Assembly: GCF_019797765.1 (NCBI RefSeq)
Contig: NZ_CP081862.1
Coordinates: 2,604,001 to 2,668,000, forward strand
DNA length: 64,000 nucleotides
DNA from: Cellulomonas sp. C5510
Lineage (GTDB): Bacteria; Actinomycetota; Actinomycetes; Actinomycetales; Cellulomonadaceae
Reading direction: 5' to 3'
The notes beneath the pieces were generated by a model, which saw only the letters and a list, made by a program, of their open reading frames with translations, searched no databases and was not told where the DNA came from. This document shows positions 37,002-47,393 of the stretch, one piece after another (the stretch's first letter is position 1; every line of letters begins with the position of its first letter). The position numbers were made by a program, and so were the translations under genes.

Positions 37002-39092
37002 TCAGGGCTGCACGTCGACGACCGTGTCGCCCGGGACGACGCTACCCGCCGGACGCGGCGACACCGAGGTCAGCGCCCGCGAGTTGAGCACCGTCACGAC
37101 CGTCGTGGTGTCGAAGCCCGCGGCACGGACCGCGTCGAGGTCCACGGTCACGAGTCGGTCGCCGACCGCGACGTGCTGGCCCTTCACGACCGCGACCGCG
37201 AAGCCCTCGCCCGCCATCCGGACCGTGTCGATGCCGACGTGCACGAGCACCTCGACGCCGTCGGCCGTCTTGATCCCGAAGGCGTGCCCGGTGTCCGCGA
37301 CCGTCACGAGCTCCCCGGCGACCGGGGCGACGACCTCGCCGGACGTCGGCACCACGCCGACGCCCTCACCGAGAGCCTGCGAGGCGAACACCGGGTCCGC
37401 GACCTGCGCGAGGGGCACCAGCTCGCCGGCGACGGGCGAGGCCACGACCGTGGTCGGGGCGGACGCCGGCGCCACCGCGGCGGGGGCGGCGGCCGGAGCG
37501 GCGGCCGTGGCGGTCGCCACCGGGGAGGCGGACGGCGACGCGGCGGCCGGCGACGTGGCAGCAGGGGCGGCGCCGGGGGCGGCGGCCTCGAGCGCGAGGT
37601 CGGCCTCCGCCTGGGCGCGGGCCGCGGCGGCCTCGGCTCGCTGCTCCGGAGTGCGGTAGTCGGACACGATCACCAGCACCATCGACACCGCGAACGCCGC
37701 GGCGACGGCGATCGCGTACACCGGCATCGGGTCGAACACCGGGATGGTGAGCAGCGAGGTGAACGCGAACGCCTGGGTGTCGACGCCACCGAGCACGCCG
37801 ATGATGACACCGCCCACGAGGCAGCCGACGAGCATGCGCGGGTAGATGCGCTTGAACCGCAGGTGGATGCCGTACAGCGACGGCTCGGAGATGCCGCCGA
37901 GCAGACCCGCGGCGAGCGCGCCCGTGGCCGTCTGCCGCATCTGCACGTCCTTGTCCCGCACCGCGAGCACGAGCACGCCGGCGGTGGCGCCGAAGCAGGC
38001 GAAGTTCCACGCGCCCATGGGGCCCTGGATGAAGTCGTAGCCGAGGGTGTTGAGATTGACCAGCATCAGCGCGTTCAGCGGCCAGTGCAGGCCCAGCGGC
38101 ACCAGGAACGGGTAGATCAGCGGGATCACGATGGCGAACACGATCGGCGCGTTGCCGTTCAGCCACGCCAGGCCGTCTCCCAGCCCCGACCCCAGCCAGA
38201 TGCCCAGCGGGCCCAGCAGGAACGCCGTGACCGGGATCATCACGACCATCGACAGGAACGGCACGAAGACCATCTGGATGTTCTCCGGGAACACCCGCTT
38301 CAGTCCGCGGTACAGCGGCGCGAGCACCGCGACCATGATGAGCGGCACGAAGACCTGGCCGCCGTAGTCGTTGAGCTGCATCGGCAGCCCGAAGACGTCC
38401 GCCACGCAGGCCGTCGTGCCGAGCGTCGCGTTGGTGGTGCAGACGGTCGACGCGGCGTCCGTCAGGCTGAGGAAGTTCGGCGTCATGACCGCGGCCATGA
38501 CGGTGGCGCCGAGCCAGGGGTCGACCTGCAGCTTCTTCGCGGCGTTGTACGCCACCATGATCGGCAGGAAGTAGAACACCGCCCGCCACATCGCGTCGAC
38601 GAACACCCAGGTGGCCGGCTTGTCGGCAGCGCGGAAGTCCACGACGCCGAGCGCGTCGAGCACCGCCGCGAACGCGATGATCAGGGACGCGCCCAGCAGC
38701 ACGCCGAGCAGCGGGCGGAACGAGTCCGACAGGTACTCGAACACCGCGTCCAGCCACGCGACCTTGCCGCGCGCCTTCGACCGCGCCGCGGCCTTCACGT
38801 CCGCGTCGGACTGCCGGGCCGCGCCGACGCCGGCCATCTCCGGCAGGTGCATGATCTGCGTGTACACGGTCTGCACCGCGCCGCCGATGACGACCTGGTA
38901 GCGGTCGCCGGACTGCGGCACCGCGCCCATCACGCCGGGGATCCGCTCCACGGTCGGCTGGTCGACCACGGAGGCGTCGCGCAGCTCGAAGCGCAGCCGG
39001 GTGGCGCAGTGGGTGAGGCTGAGGACGTTCGACGGTCCTCCGACCGCCGCGATGATCTCCTCGGCCCTGTCGCGCGTCGTCGCGGACGTCAT
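37002..39092 (-). CDS. Beta-glucoside-type PTS permease EIIBCA
   Basis: Protein of 696 residues. The order is EIIB (phosphorylated Cys29 in LTHCATRLRF), the ten-helix EIIC channel (SGLGDGLAWLNGNAPI and similar), a long Ala/Pro linker (about 490-545), and a glucose-type EIIA with HAFGIKTADGVEVLVHVGID, active His near 615. It imports and phosphorylates a beta-glucoside or related sugar. The substrate cannot be fixed, but a LicT/RAT system argues for beta-glucosides. No phospho-beta-glucosidase gene is beside it. ATG 39092 has GAGGGAG 6 bases upstream. Confidence 0.93.
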   Translation of the reverse strand: MTSATTRDRAEEIIAAVGGPSNVLSLTHCATRLRFELRDASVVDQPTVERIPGVMGAVPQSGDRYQVVIGGAVQTVYTQIMHLPEMAGVGAARQSDADVKAAARSKARGKVAWLDAVFEYLSDSFRPLLGVLLGASLIIAFAAVLDALGVVDFRAADKPATWVFVDAMWRAVFYFLPIMVAYNAAKKLQVDPWLGATVMAAVMTPNFLSLTDAASTVCTTNATLGTTACVADVFGLPMQLNDYGGQVFVPLIMVAVLAPLYRGLKRVFPENIQMVFVPFLSMVVMIPVTAFLLGPLGIWLGSGLGDGLAWLNGNAPIVFAIVIPLIYPFLVPLGLHWPLNALMLVNLNTLGYDFIQGPMGAWNFACFGATAGVLVLAVRDKDVQMRQTATGALAAGLLGGISEPSLYGIHLRFKRIYPRMLVGCLVGGVIIGVLGGVDTQAFAFTSLLTIPVFDPMPVYAIAVAAAFAVSMVLVIVSDYRTPEQRAEAAAARAQAEADLALEAAAPGAAPAATSPAAASPSASPVATATAAAPAAAPAAVAPASAPTTVVASPVAGELVPLAQVADPVFASQALGEGVGVVPTSGEVVAPVAGELVTVADTGHAFGIKTADGVEVLVHVGIDTVRMAGEGFAVAVVKGQHVAVGDRLVTVDLDAVRAAGFDTTTVVTVLNSRALTSVSPRPAGSVVPGDTVVDVQP

Positions 39093-39133
39093 CTGGGACT
39101 CCCTCGTTGGAAACGTCCACCGGCGTCCGGGCA

Positions 39134-39172
39134 CAAAAAAAGACCCGGGACGCATCTCTGCGACCCAGGTCT
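39134..39172 (-). terminator. Conditional terminator in the PTS leader
   Basis: On the minus strand AGACCTGGG (39172-39164) pairs with CCCGGGTCT (39149-39141), with one U-G pair, and runs directly into seven T residues (39141-39135). It is one of the few classical U-tract terminators in this window. It sits before the PTS start, so its default state is off. Confidence 0.92.
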
Positions 39173-39201
39173 TGCCCCGCGACGGTGGCGGGTAACAATC
39201 C
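39168..39201 (-). promoter_or_regulatory. RAT antiterminator element bound by LicT
   Basis: Minus strand GGATTGTTACC (39201-39191) and GGCAAGACC (39176-39168) are the two conserved halves of BglG/LicT-type ribonucleic antiterminators. The last five bases are also the first bases of the terminator stem, so the two folds exclude each other. Confidence 0.92.
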
Positions 39202-39227
39202 TGTGGATGAGCGAAAGCTCGGCGAGG

Positions 39228-39233
39228 ACAGTA
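39228..39233 (-). promoter_or_regulatory. Candidate -10 of the PTS promoter
   Basis: TACTGT on the minus strand lies about 27 bases upstream of the RAT. No good -35 is seen. Confidence 0.4.
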
Positions 39234-39285
39234 GCACGCGCCCACCGGTGCGGGATCCCGGACGAACGTCCCGAGGCCGCCCCCG

Positions 39286-39291
39286 TAGACT
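39286..39291 (+). promoter_or_regulatory. Candidate -10 for a leaderless DedA-like gene
   Basis: TAGACT ends 7 bases before the GTG at 39299, which would put the transcript start on the start codon. No Shine-Dalgarno or clear -35 is present. Confidence 0.4.
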
Positions 39292-39298
39292 CCCGGGG

Positions 39299-39946
39299 GT
39301 GACGGACGTGGCTGCGGCGTACGGGATGGCGGGGCGCCCGCTGTGGTTCGTGTTCGCCGCCCTGTTCGTCATCGTGATGGCGCGCTCGCACCTGTTCTAC
39401 TGGCTCGGGCGGGGCGTGTACTCCGGCGCCGCGCACCTCGCGGACCAGGCGGCGCCCGGTGCGCCCGCCGCTGACGCCACCGCCGCTGACACCGGCCCGG
39501 CCGCTGCCGAGGACGACGCCCGCCGCGGCGCGGCCCTGCGCGCCCGGGCCCGGCGGCTCGTGCGGACCCGCACCGCGCGGCGCGGGCTCGCCCTGGTGCA
39601 CCGCTGGGGTCCGCTCGCCGTGACCTTCGCCTACGTGACCGTCGGGGTGCAGACCGCGGTGTTCGTCGGCGCAGGGCTGCTGCGGATGCCGTACCTGCGC
39701 TTCGTCGTCGCGTCCGTCCCCGGGAGCGTCGCCTGGTCGGCGATCTGGGGCACGGTCGGGCTCGGCGTCGTGTGGGGAGCCGTGGGGCTGGCGGCGCGCT
39801 CCCCCTGGGCGCTGGCGGGTGTCGTCGCCCTCGTCGCGGTCGTCGTCGCGGTCGCCGTGCGTCGGCACCGGTCCGGCCGGCGGAACGCGTCCGGCGAGCC
39901 GGCGGCGACGGACCTGCCGGCGGACCGCACCTCACGCGTCGCCTGA
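39299..39946 (+). CDS. Small DedA-like (VTT) membrane protein
   Basis: Protein of 215 residues with about four membrane helices. One is near residues 15-30 (LWFVFAALFVIVMARSHLF) and others follow an Ala/Asp/Glu linker. The core RWGPLAVTFAYVTVGVQTAV, MPYLRFVVASVPGSVAWSAIWG resembles the SNARE-associated/VTT domain of DedA proteins, some of which translocate lipids; the match is partial. GTG 39299 fits a leaderless start; ATG 39326 is an alternative. It diverges from the PTS gene and converges on the VOC gene 29 bases away. Confidence 0.7.
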   Translation: MTDVAAAYGMAGRPLWFVFAALFVIVMARSHLFYWLGRGVYSGAAHLADQAAPGAPAADATAADTGPAAAEDDARRGAALRARARRLVRTRTARRGLALVHRWGPLAVTFAYVTVGVQTAVFVGAGLLRMPYLRFVVASVPGSVAWSAIWGTVGLGVVWGAVGLAARSPWALAGVVALVAVVVAVAVRRHRSGRRNASGEPAATDLPADRTSRVA

Positions 39947-39975
39947 CGCCCCCGCGCCCCGTCGCAGCCTCGCCG

Positions 39976-40332
39976 TCAGGCGCCGTCCTCCTGGGCCAGG
40001 CAGAACTGGTTGCCGTCCGGGTCGGCCAGCACCGTCCACGTGAACCCGTGCTCCGCCCGCTCGGCGACGAGGGTCGCGCCGTCGGCGAGGAGCTCCTGCG
40101 CCGTGGCGGTGCGGTCCGGCACGTGCAGGTCCAGGTGCAGCCGGTTCTTGCCCGGAGTCGGATCCGCCACGCGCTGGAACGCCAGCGTCGGACCGGAGTC
40201 GGACGTCACGATCACGAACCAGCCGCCCGAGTCGTCCCGCACCGTCCCGCCCGTGTGCCGCGCCCACCAGCCCGCCAGCGACACCGCGTCGGTCGTGTCG
40301 AAGGTGATCATGCCCACTGCCATCGCGCTCAT
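39976..40332 (-). CDS. VOC (glyoxalase/bleomycin-resistance fold) protein
   Basis: Protein of 118 residues with a single VOC module (MITFDTTDAVSLAGWWARH, RLHLDLHVPD, FTWTVLADPDGNQFCLAQ). Proteins this short dimerise to make a metal or ligand site. Many close relatives in actinobacteria are annotated only as VOC family. Function is not assignable. The start at 40332 has two further Met codons in the first eight residues. Confidence 0.85.
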   Translation of the reverse strand: MSAMAVGMITFDTTDAVSLAGWWARHTGGTVRDDSGGWFVIVTSDSGPTLAFQRVADPTPGKNRLHLDLHVPDRTATAQELLADGATLVAERAEHGFTWTVLADPDGNQFCLAQEDGA

Positions 40333-40401
40333 GACCCCAACGTAGGGCCGGGCACCGACACGCGGGCGCGGTCCGCTCCCTGCGTCCGCGCAGGTCGGGC
40401 C

Positions 40402-41178
40402 TCAGGCCGGCGCGGGCGCGTCCACGGCGCCGCCGTAGCGGCGGTCGCGCCGGGCGTACGTCTCGATCGCCCGCCACAGGTGGCGCCGGTCGACGTCCGG
40501 CCACGGCTCGTCCAGGAACACGAGCTCCGCGTACGCCGCCTGCCAGATCATGAAGTTCGACGTGCGCTGCTCCCCCGACGACCGCAGGAACAGGTCGACG
40601 TCGGGGAGGTCCGGCTCGTCGAGGTACCGCTGGACCGTCTTCTCGCTGACCTTGTCCGCGCGCAGCCGGCCCGCCGCGACGTCCTGCGCGATCGCCTTCG
40701 CGGCGTCCGCGATCTCCGCCCGCCCGCCGTAGTTCACGCACATCGTGAGCGTGCAGGTCGTGTTGCCCGCGGTCAGGCGCTCGGCCTCCTCGAGCTCCGA
40801 GATCACCGACCGCCACAGCCGCGGCCGGCGACCCGCCCAGCGCACCCGCACGCCCCAGTCGTTCATCACGTCGCGGCGGCGGCGCAGGACGTCACGGTTG
40901 AAGCCCATGAGGAACCGCACCTCCTCCGGCGACCGCGACCAGTTCTCCGTCGAGAACGCGTAGGCCGACACGTGCGTCACGCCGATCTCGATGGCGCCGG
41001 CGACGACGTCCAGCAGGGACGCCTCCCCCGCGGCGTGCCCGGCCGTGCGGGGCAGACCGCGCGCGTTCGCCCACCGGCCGTTGCCGTCCATGACGATCGC
41101 GACGTGCTTCGGGACGAGCTCCTTCGGCAGCACGGGCGGGCGGGCGCCGCTGGGGTGCGGCGGCGGTGGGACCGGCAT
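40402..41178 (-). CDS. uppS: UppS, isoprenyl transferase (undecaprenyl diphosphate synthase type)
   Basis: Protein of 258 residues, a cis-prenyltransferase that makes the C50-C55 lipid carrier for cell-wall synthesis. The diphosphate site [13 protein letters not shown] has catalytic Asp31; also seen are [23 protein letters not shown] and [22 protein letters not shown] 41178 shares one base with the recO stop (TGATG). A Pro-rich N-terminus of about 20 residues precedes the domain. recO-uppS is a conserved actinobacterial pair. Confidence 0.96.
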   Translation of the reverse strand: MPVPPPPHPSGARPPVLPKELVPKHVAIVMDGNGRWANARGLPRTAGHAAGEASLLDVVAGAIEIGVTHVSAYAFSTENWSRSPEEVRFLMGFNRDVLRRRRDVMNDWGVRVRWAGRRPRLWRSVISELEEAERLTAGNTTCTLTMCVNYGGRAEIADAAKAIAQDVAAGRLRADKVSEKTVQRYLDEPDLPDVDLFLRSSGEQRTSNFMIWQAAYAELVFLDEPWPDVDRRHLWRAIETYARRDRRYGGAVDAPAPA

Positions 41179-41909
41179 CAGATCCTCTCGACCATCGGCA
41201 GCGAGCGCAGCGTGCGCTCCAGGTGGAACTGGGAGTACGCGGACACCAGCCCGTTGCCCTCCTTGCGGTGCCGCTCGGCGGACGCCTCGGCCACGGGCCA
41301 GTCGCCGGCGAGCAGCGCGGCGAGCAGGCTCAACGTCTCCGGCGCCGGTGCGGTCGCCCCCGGCGGGCGGCAGGACAGGCAGACGGCACCGCCCTGCGCG
41401 ACCGCGAACGAGTGGTGCGGGCCGGGCCGGCCGCAGCGCGCGCAGTCGGTGAACGACGGCGCCCACCCCGCGATCGCGAGCGCGCGCAGCAGGTACGAGT
41501 CCAGCACGAGCCCCGGCGCGTGCTCGCGCGAGGCCAGGGACCGCACGGCACCGACCAGCAGCCAGTACTGCTGCAGCGACGGCTCCCGCTCCGCCTCGAC
41601 CAGCCGCTCGGCGGTCTCGAGCATCACGGTTCCCGCGGTGTACAGGGCGTAGTCCTCGCAAACCGGCCGGCCGTAGGCGCCGAGCGTCTCGACCTGCGTC
41701 ACGACGTCGAGGTTCCGGCCCGTGCTGAGCTGCACGTCGACGTGCATGAACGGCTCGAGCCGCGACCCGAACCGGGACGTGGTGCGCCGGACCCCCTTCG
41801 CGACCGCGCGCACCTTGCCGTGGGTGCGGGTCAGCAGGGTGACGATCCGGTCCGCCTCCCCGAGCTTGTGGGTGCGCAGCACGATCGCCTCGTCGCGGTA
41901 GAGGCTCAC
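41178..41909 (-). CDS. recO: RecO, recombination mediator protein
   Basis: Protein of 243 residues. The N-terminal OB fold begins [20 protein letters not shown], and a zinc site in the helical domain is CARCG and CLSC about 20 residues apart. RecO loads RecA onto SSB-coated DNA with RecR. GTG 41909 was chosen from the family N-terminus; the frame stays open upstream through the repeat block but without homology. It precedes uppS with a one-base overlap. Confidence 0.95.
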   Translation of the reverse strand: MSLYRDEAIVLRTHKLGEADRIVTLLTRTHGKVRAVAKGVRRTTSRFGSRLEPFMHVDVQLSTGRNLDVVTQVETLGAYGRPVCEDYALYTAGTVMLETAERLVEAEREPSLQQYWLLVGAVRSLASREHAPGLVLDSYLLRALAIAGWAPSFTDCARCGRPGPHHSFAVAQGGAVCLSCRPPGATAPAPETLSLLAALLAGDWPVAEASAERHRKEGNGLVSAYSQFHLERTLRSLPMVERI

Positions 41910-42369
41910 GTCCCCATTGTCCCCCGCCGCGCCCCCGTTCGCGTGCTGCCCGCGCCGCCCGCCCGCGCACCCTGCACCGAGCGCCCCCGTCCCCCACACG
42001 TCCCGAGCCTCCGGCCGTTCGGATCCCCTCGCGCCGACACGCCTGGCGCGCCTGGTCGTTCGGATCCCTCCGCCCGTGCACCCCCGACACCCGGCCGCCC
42101 GCCACACCCGACTGCCCGGCCCGCCGCTCTCCGGTGGTCCGTCGTTCGGATCCGTTCGCACCGACACGCCCGGCGAGTCCGGTCGTTCGGATCCGAACGA
42201 CCGGGGTGGGAGTCGATGTGGGCGCGGCCCCGGCCGAGCGCGGGACCGCTCCAGACCGGACGCGGCGACGCCCGGCCCCGCACCGGCGCGCGGGTGGCGC
42301 GGTGGGCGGGACCGGGCGCGGGGGCCGGTCAGGGGTGGCGCCGGCCCCCGTCGTGGGGCCCGCGCCGGG
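41910..42369. other. Gene-free block between leuA and recO
   Basis: About 460 bases with a palindrome-rich repeat at 42015-42204 and otherwise biased GC sequence with no ribosome site or family motif. It holds the recO promoter and any leuA terminator. Confidence 0.75.
42015..42204. repeat. Extragenic repeat with four CGTTCGGATCC half sites
   Basis: CGTTCGGATCC occurs at 42016-42026, 42057-42067, 42143-42153 and 42184-42194. Each pair is joined by a conserved GCNCCGACACGCCNGGCG stretch, so the block is two copies of a unit of about 50 bp, spaced 127 bp. The last copy ends in a perfect 26-bp palindrome (42179-42204). The GGATCC motif and hairpin form recall the 27.1-27.3 kb elements, but the sequences differ. 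Confidence 0.88.
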
Positions 42370-44313
<1,944 letters not shown>

Positions 44314-45738
44314 TCACTGCAGCAGCAGGATCTCGTCGCGCGTCCGGAGCACCAGGTGGCCGCCGACCTCGGTGACCGCCCGCACGCCGTCGGGCACCGG
44401 CAGGCTCCACTCCAGGGCCCCGTCGGCCAGCCGCCGCGCCTCGATCGTCGGCGTCCCGGAGCCCGTCCGGCCGGCCGACAGGACGAGGCGCCCGTCGGTG
44501 AGCGGCGCCCACCACATGAGCGTCCGGCCGGGCGTCTGCCACAGCACGTCGCCCGTGCGGACGTCCGCCACCTGGTAGCCGTCCACACCCACCAGGACGA
44601 GCTTGCCGTCGACGCGCAGCCGCACCGCCCGGTACGTGTCGAGCCGCCACAGCTCGTCGCCGTCCGGCAACGACCGGCCGACGACGCTGCCGCCGCTGTC
44701 CAAGACGAGCACGTCGGGCGGCTGCTGGTCCGTGGCCGTGAACGACGGGAAGAGCGCCGACGACCGGAACAGCTCCGCGCCGCTCCGGTCCCGCACGGTG
44801 CCGCCCTGACCGCTCGACCAGGTGCCGAAGACGCCCTGCGCGAGGGCGCCGATCGTGTACCACTGCGGTGTCCCGGTGGTGATGACGGAGCCGTCCGCGG
44901 CGTCCAGCACGGAGGCGGACCACCCCTGCACCAGCACGAACGCGTCGTCCACCCGGAGCTCCGAGCCCGAGACGATGCCGGACCGCAGCCGCAGCGGCTC
45001 GTCGCCCCGGTACCACCAGCGCAGGTGGCCGCCCTCGGCGGAGTAGCGGGCGACCTGCGGGTGACCGTCCGGCGCGATGCTCAGCACCACGACGTCGTCC
45101 GCCAGCCGCTCGACCGCCGCCAGCCGCCCCACCAGCGTGGACGTGCTGAGCACCGCACCGGTCGCCGCGTCGAGCGCGGACACCCGCGCCCAGCGCTCGT
45201 CCGGTGCGGGGAAGGGCACCGTCGAGGGGCGCGCGGGGTCCGTCGGCACGACGGGCGGCTCCACCACGCACACGACGACGGCACTCGTCCCGTCGCGGTC
45301 CGGCAGGCACCCCGTGAGCGGCCGGGTGCCGGCCACGGGGCCGAGGTCCTGGTCCCAGCGGCGTCCGCCGGTCGCGACGTCCCAGGCGGTCACCCGGAAG
45401 CGGCCCTCGCGCACGGACGTGCCGAGCAGCACCCCGTCTGCGGCGAGCAGGTCGTCGGAGCGCGGCACCGGCGCGTGCCACCGCGTCCACGGCGGGTCGT
45501 CCACCGGGTGGAGCATGCCGGCCGCTGCCCGAGGACGGGCCGGGTAGCCGCCCGCCGCCAGCCCCGCGCCCACCGCGCCGCCGGCCACGAGCATCACCGT
45601 GAGCGACACGACCGCCCACCGTCGGAGGGGCGTCCGGCTCCGGCCCGGCCGTGCCGTGCGGCGGTGCCGTCCCGCGAGGGCCACGGGGTCCCGGGCCGCA
45701 CCCGTCCCCCCGACGTCGACCAGCTCGACGTCCTGCAT
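44314..45738 (-). CDS. Membrane-anchored PQQ/quinoprotein-like beta-propeller protein
   Basis: Protein of 474 residues. A cytosolic N-terminus of about 40 residues is followed by a single helix (WAVVSLTVMLVAGGAVGAGLA) and an exported domain of repeated blades with the pattern A-L-D-A-A-T-G and D-x-x-T-G-x-x-x-W (AWDVATGGRRWDQDLG, ALDAATGAVLSTS, VADVRTGDVLWQT), typical of PQQ-like eight-bladed propellers without an enzyme site. Its role is probably binding or assembly at the envelope. It is the last gene of the kinase cluster, 35 bases after the RDD-FHA gene. Confidence 0.8.
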   Translation of the reverse strand: MQDVELVDVGGTGAARDPVALAGRHRRTARPGRSRTPLRRWAVVSLTVMLVAGGAVGAGLAAGGYPARPRAAAGMLHPVDDPPWTRWHAPVPRSDDLLAADGVLLGTSVREGRFRVTAWDVATGGRRWDQDLGPVAGTRPLTGCLPDRDGTSAVVVCVVEPPVVPTDPARPSTVPFPAPDERWARVSALDAATGAVLSTSTLVGRLAAVERLADDVVVLSIAPDGHPQVARYSAEGGHLRWWYRGDEPLRLRSGIVSGSELRVDDAFVLVQGWSASVLDAADGSVITTGTPQWYTIGALAQGVFGTWSSGQGGTVRDRSGAELFRSSALFPSFTATDQQPPDVLVLDSGGSVVGRSLPDGDELWRLDTYRAVRLRVDGKLVLVGVDGYQVADVRTGDVLWQTPGRTLMWWAPLTDGRLVLSAGRTGSGTPTIEARRLADGALEWSLPVPDGVRAVTEVGGHLVLRTRDEILLLQ

Positions 45739-45773
45739 CGTCGCACGAGACCGCGCGCGGCCTATGCGTCACT

Positions 45774-47393
45774 CTAGGCGCGCAGCCCCACGGACAGCGA
45801 GAGGTCGCCGAACGCCACCAGCGAGCCGTCGGTCAACCGGACGCGGCGGTCCGGCAGGCACACGATGCGCTGCCCGTCCGCCAGCGTGACGAGGGTGCCG
45901 TTGGTGGAGCCGCGGTCCACGACCCAGGCCCCGTGGTCGTCGGCCCCGAGCATGAGGTGCGTCTTGGACACCGACCGGCCCGGGTCGCTCACGGGCGCCA
46001 CCCGGACGCCCGGCTGCGGCTCGGGGTTGCGACCGACCAGCAGGGGGACCTCCAGCCCGACGACCGTCCCGTCGGGCAGGCGGACGGCCCAGGAGCGCGG
46101 GGCGTCCGGCCCGGTCGACGGCGTCGCGGCCGGGAAGAGCTCGGGCGGCAGCGGAGGGACGGTCGGCAGCGGAGGGACGGTCGGCAGCGGAGGCACGGAC
46201 GGGGACGGCGCGGCGGGCGAGGGCGGCGAGGGCCGCGTGGACAGCTCGGGCGGCGTGGACGCGGGCGACGCCGGCGCAGCCTCCGGCGACGGAGCCGACG
46301 GCGCGGCGGGCACGGCCCGCACGGGCGCCGCGGTCGGCAGCGGGGTGCGAGGCTCCGGGTGCGCAGCAGGAACGCCGTGCCCACGCGGCTCCCCGTGCCC
46401 GGGCGGCGCATCCGGGTGAGGCGGCGTCGGCACCGACGACCCGGCGCCGGCGGGGGCCGGGTCCGCCGATCTGCCGACCGCGGCGTGCCGTCCCGCGCGC
46501 CCGGCGCCACCCAGGACGGCGGGTCCACCGGGCACCGCACCGGCTGTCGGCACCGCCGGCACCGTCGGCATCTGCCGGGTGTCGAGGTCCGGGCCCGGGC
46601 CGGGCCTGCCGAGCGGAGGCAGGACGAGGCCCGGCACGTCGAGCTGCCTCTCCCCGGCCAGTGCAGCCCACCGGGTGCGCGCGGGGGCGTCCGGCTCGGG
46701 GGCACGTGCCGCGTCGAGCAGGTGGTCGGTGCCCCGGTCGGCGGGGGTCGCCGCGCCGGCCGGGTCCTCGGGGGCCGCGGGGGCCTCGGGTGCCTCGGGT
46801 GCCTCGGGCGTGGCCCACGGGACCTCGCGGGCCACGACGGGCTCGGTCGCCGGCCGGCGGACGGGCTCCCAGGACGCGACGCGCCGCGAGGCGGGCAGAC
46901 CCCGGACGTCGACGACGACCGCATCGGCCACCCGGTCGTGCCAGCCGCGGTACCGACCGGTGCCGTCGAACAGCGGGCTGAGGAGCACGAGCAGCTGCCC
47001 GACCCCGCACGCGAGAGCCCCGAGCGCGACCACGAGCGACCGGACGAGCGCGCGCCCCAGCCCGAGCGGCCGGGCGCTGCGGACGTCGACCGTCCGCAGG
47101 CCGAGCAGGCGGCGCCCCACGGTCCACCCGCGCGTGCCGTGGCACACCCACTGGACGACACCCCACGCCAGCAGCAGCATCAGCCCGGCGGCGAGCAGCC
47201 CGCCCGGTGGCGCCGGTGGGGTCGCGTCCTGGCGGGCGGACGCGGTCACAGCGGGGACGGTGGCCGCCCACAGCGGAGCGGAGACCAGGGCGGTCAGCAC
47301 GCCGTCGACCAGCGACGCCGTCACCCGGCGGCCGATCGGCGCCGGTGGTGCCCCGTGCACGGCGGGGACTCCGCCGCCGGAGGTGCTGCTCAT
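45774..47393 (-). CDS. RDD membrane protein with C-terminal FHA domain
   Basis: Protein of 539 residues. The N-terminal RDD domain has helices (RRVTASLVDGVLTALV, GLLAAGLMLLLAWGVVQW, ALVRSLVVALGALACGVGQ) and GWTVGRRLLGLRTVD. A Pro/Ala-rich linker of about 250 residues follows. The C-terminal FHA domain has VGRNPE, SVSKTHLML and RGSTNGTLV, with the residues that read phosphothreonine. It would recruit substrates of the cluster's kinase to the membrane. ATG 47393 overlaps the transglutaminase-like stop (ATGA). Confidence 0.88.
   Translation of the reverse strand: MSSTSGGGVPAVHGAPPAPIGRRVTASLVDGVLTALVSAPLWAATVPAVTASARQDATPPAPPGGLLAAGLMLLLAWGVVQWVCHGTRGWTVGRRLLGLRTVDVRSARPLGLGRALVRSLVVALGALACGVGQLLVLLSPLFDGTGRYRGWHDRVADAVVVDVRGLPASRRVASWEPVRRPATEPVVAREVPWATPEAPEAPEAPAAPEDPAGAATPADRGTDHLLDAARAPEPDAPARTRWAALAGERQLDVPGLVLPPLGRPGPGPDLDTRQMPTVPAVPTAGAVPGGPAVLGGAGRAGRHAAVGRSADPAPAGAGSSVPTPPHPDAPPGHGEPRGHGVPAAHPEPRTPLPTAAPVRAVPAAPSAPSPEAAPASPASTPPELSTRPSPPSPAAPSPSVPPLPTVPPLPTVPPLPPELFPAATPSTGPDAPRSWAVRLPDGTVVGLEVPLLVGRNPEPQPGVRVAPVSDPGRSVSKTHLMLGADDHGAWVVDRGSTNGTLVTLADGQRIVCLPDRRVRLTDGSLVAFGDLSLSVGLRA
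46147..46200. repeat. 18-bp in-frame tandem repeat in the RDD-FHA linker
   Basis: Three adjacent units of the type GGCAGCGGAGGGACGGTC (46147-46164, 46165-46182, 46183-46200), encoding a repeated Pro-Pro-Leu-Pro-Thr-Val hexapeptide. Confidence 0.85.

Noticed and set aside
41910..42369. tRNA-like GTTCGGATCC motifs resembling a T loop
   Set aside because: The motif recurs four times as part of a palindromic repeat and no acceptor stem, anticodon arm or D arm can be built around any copy.
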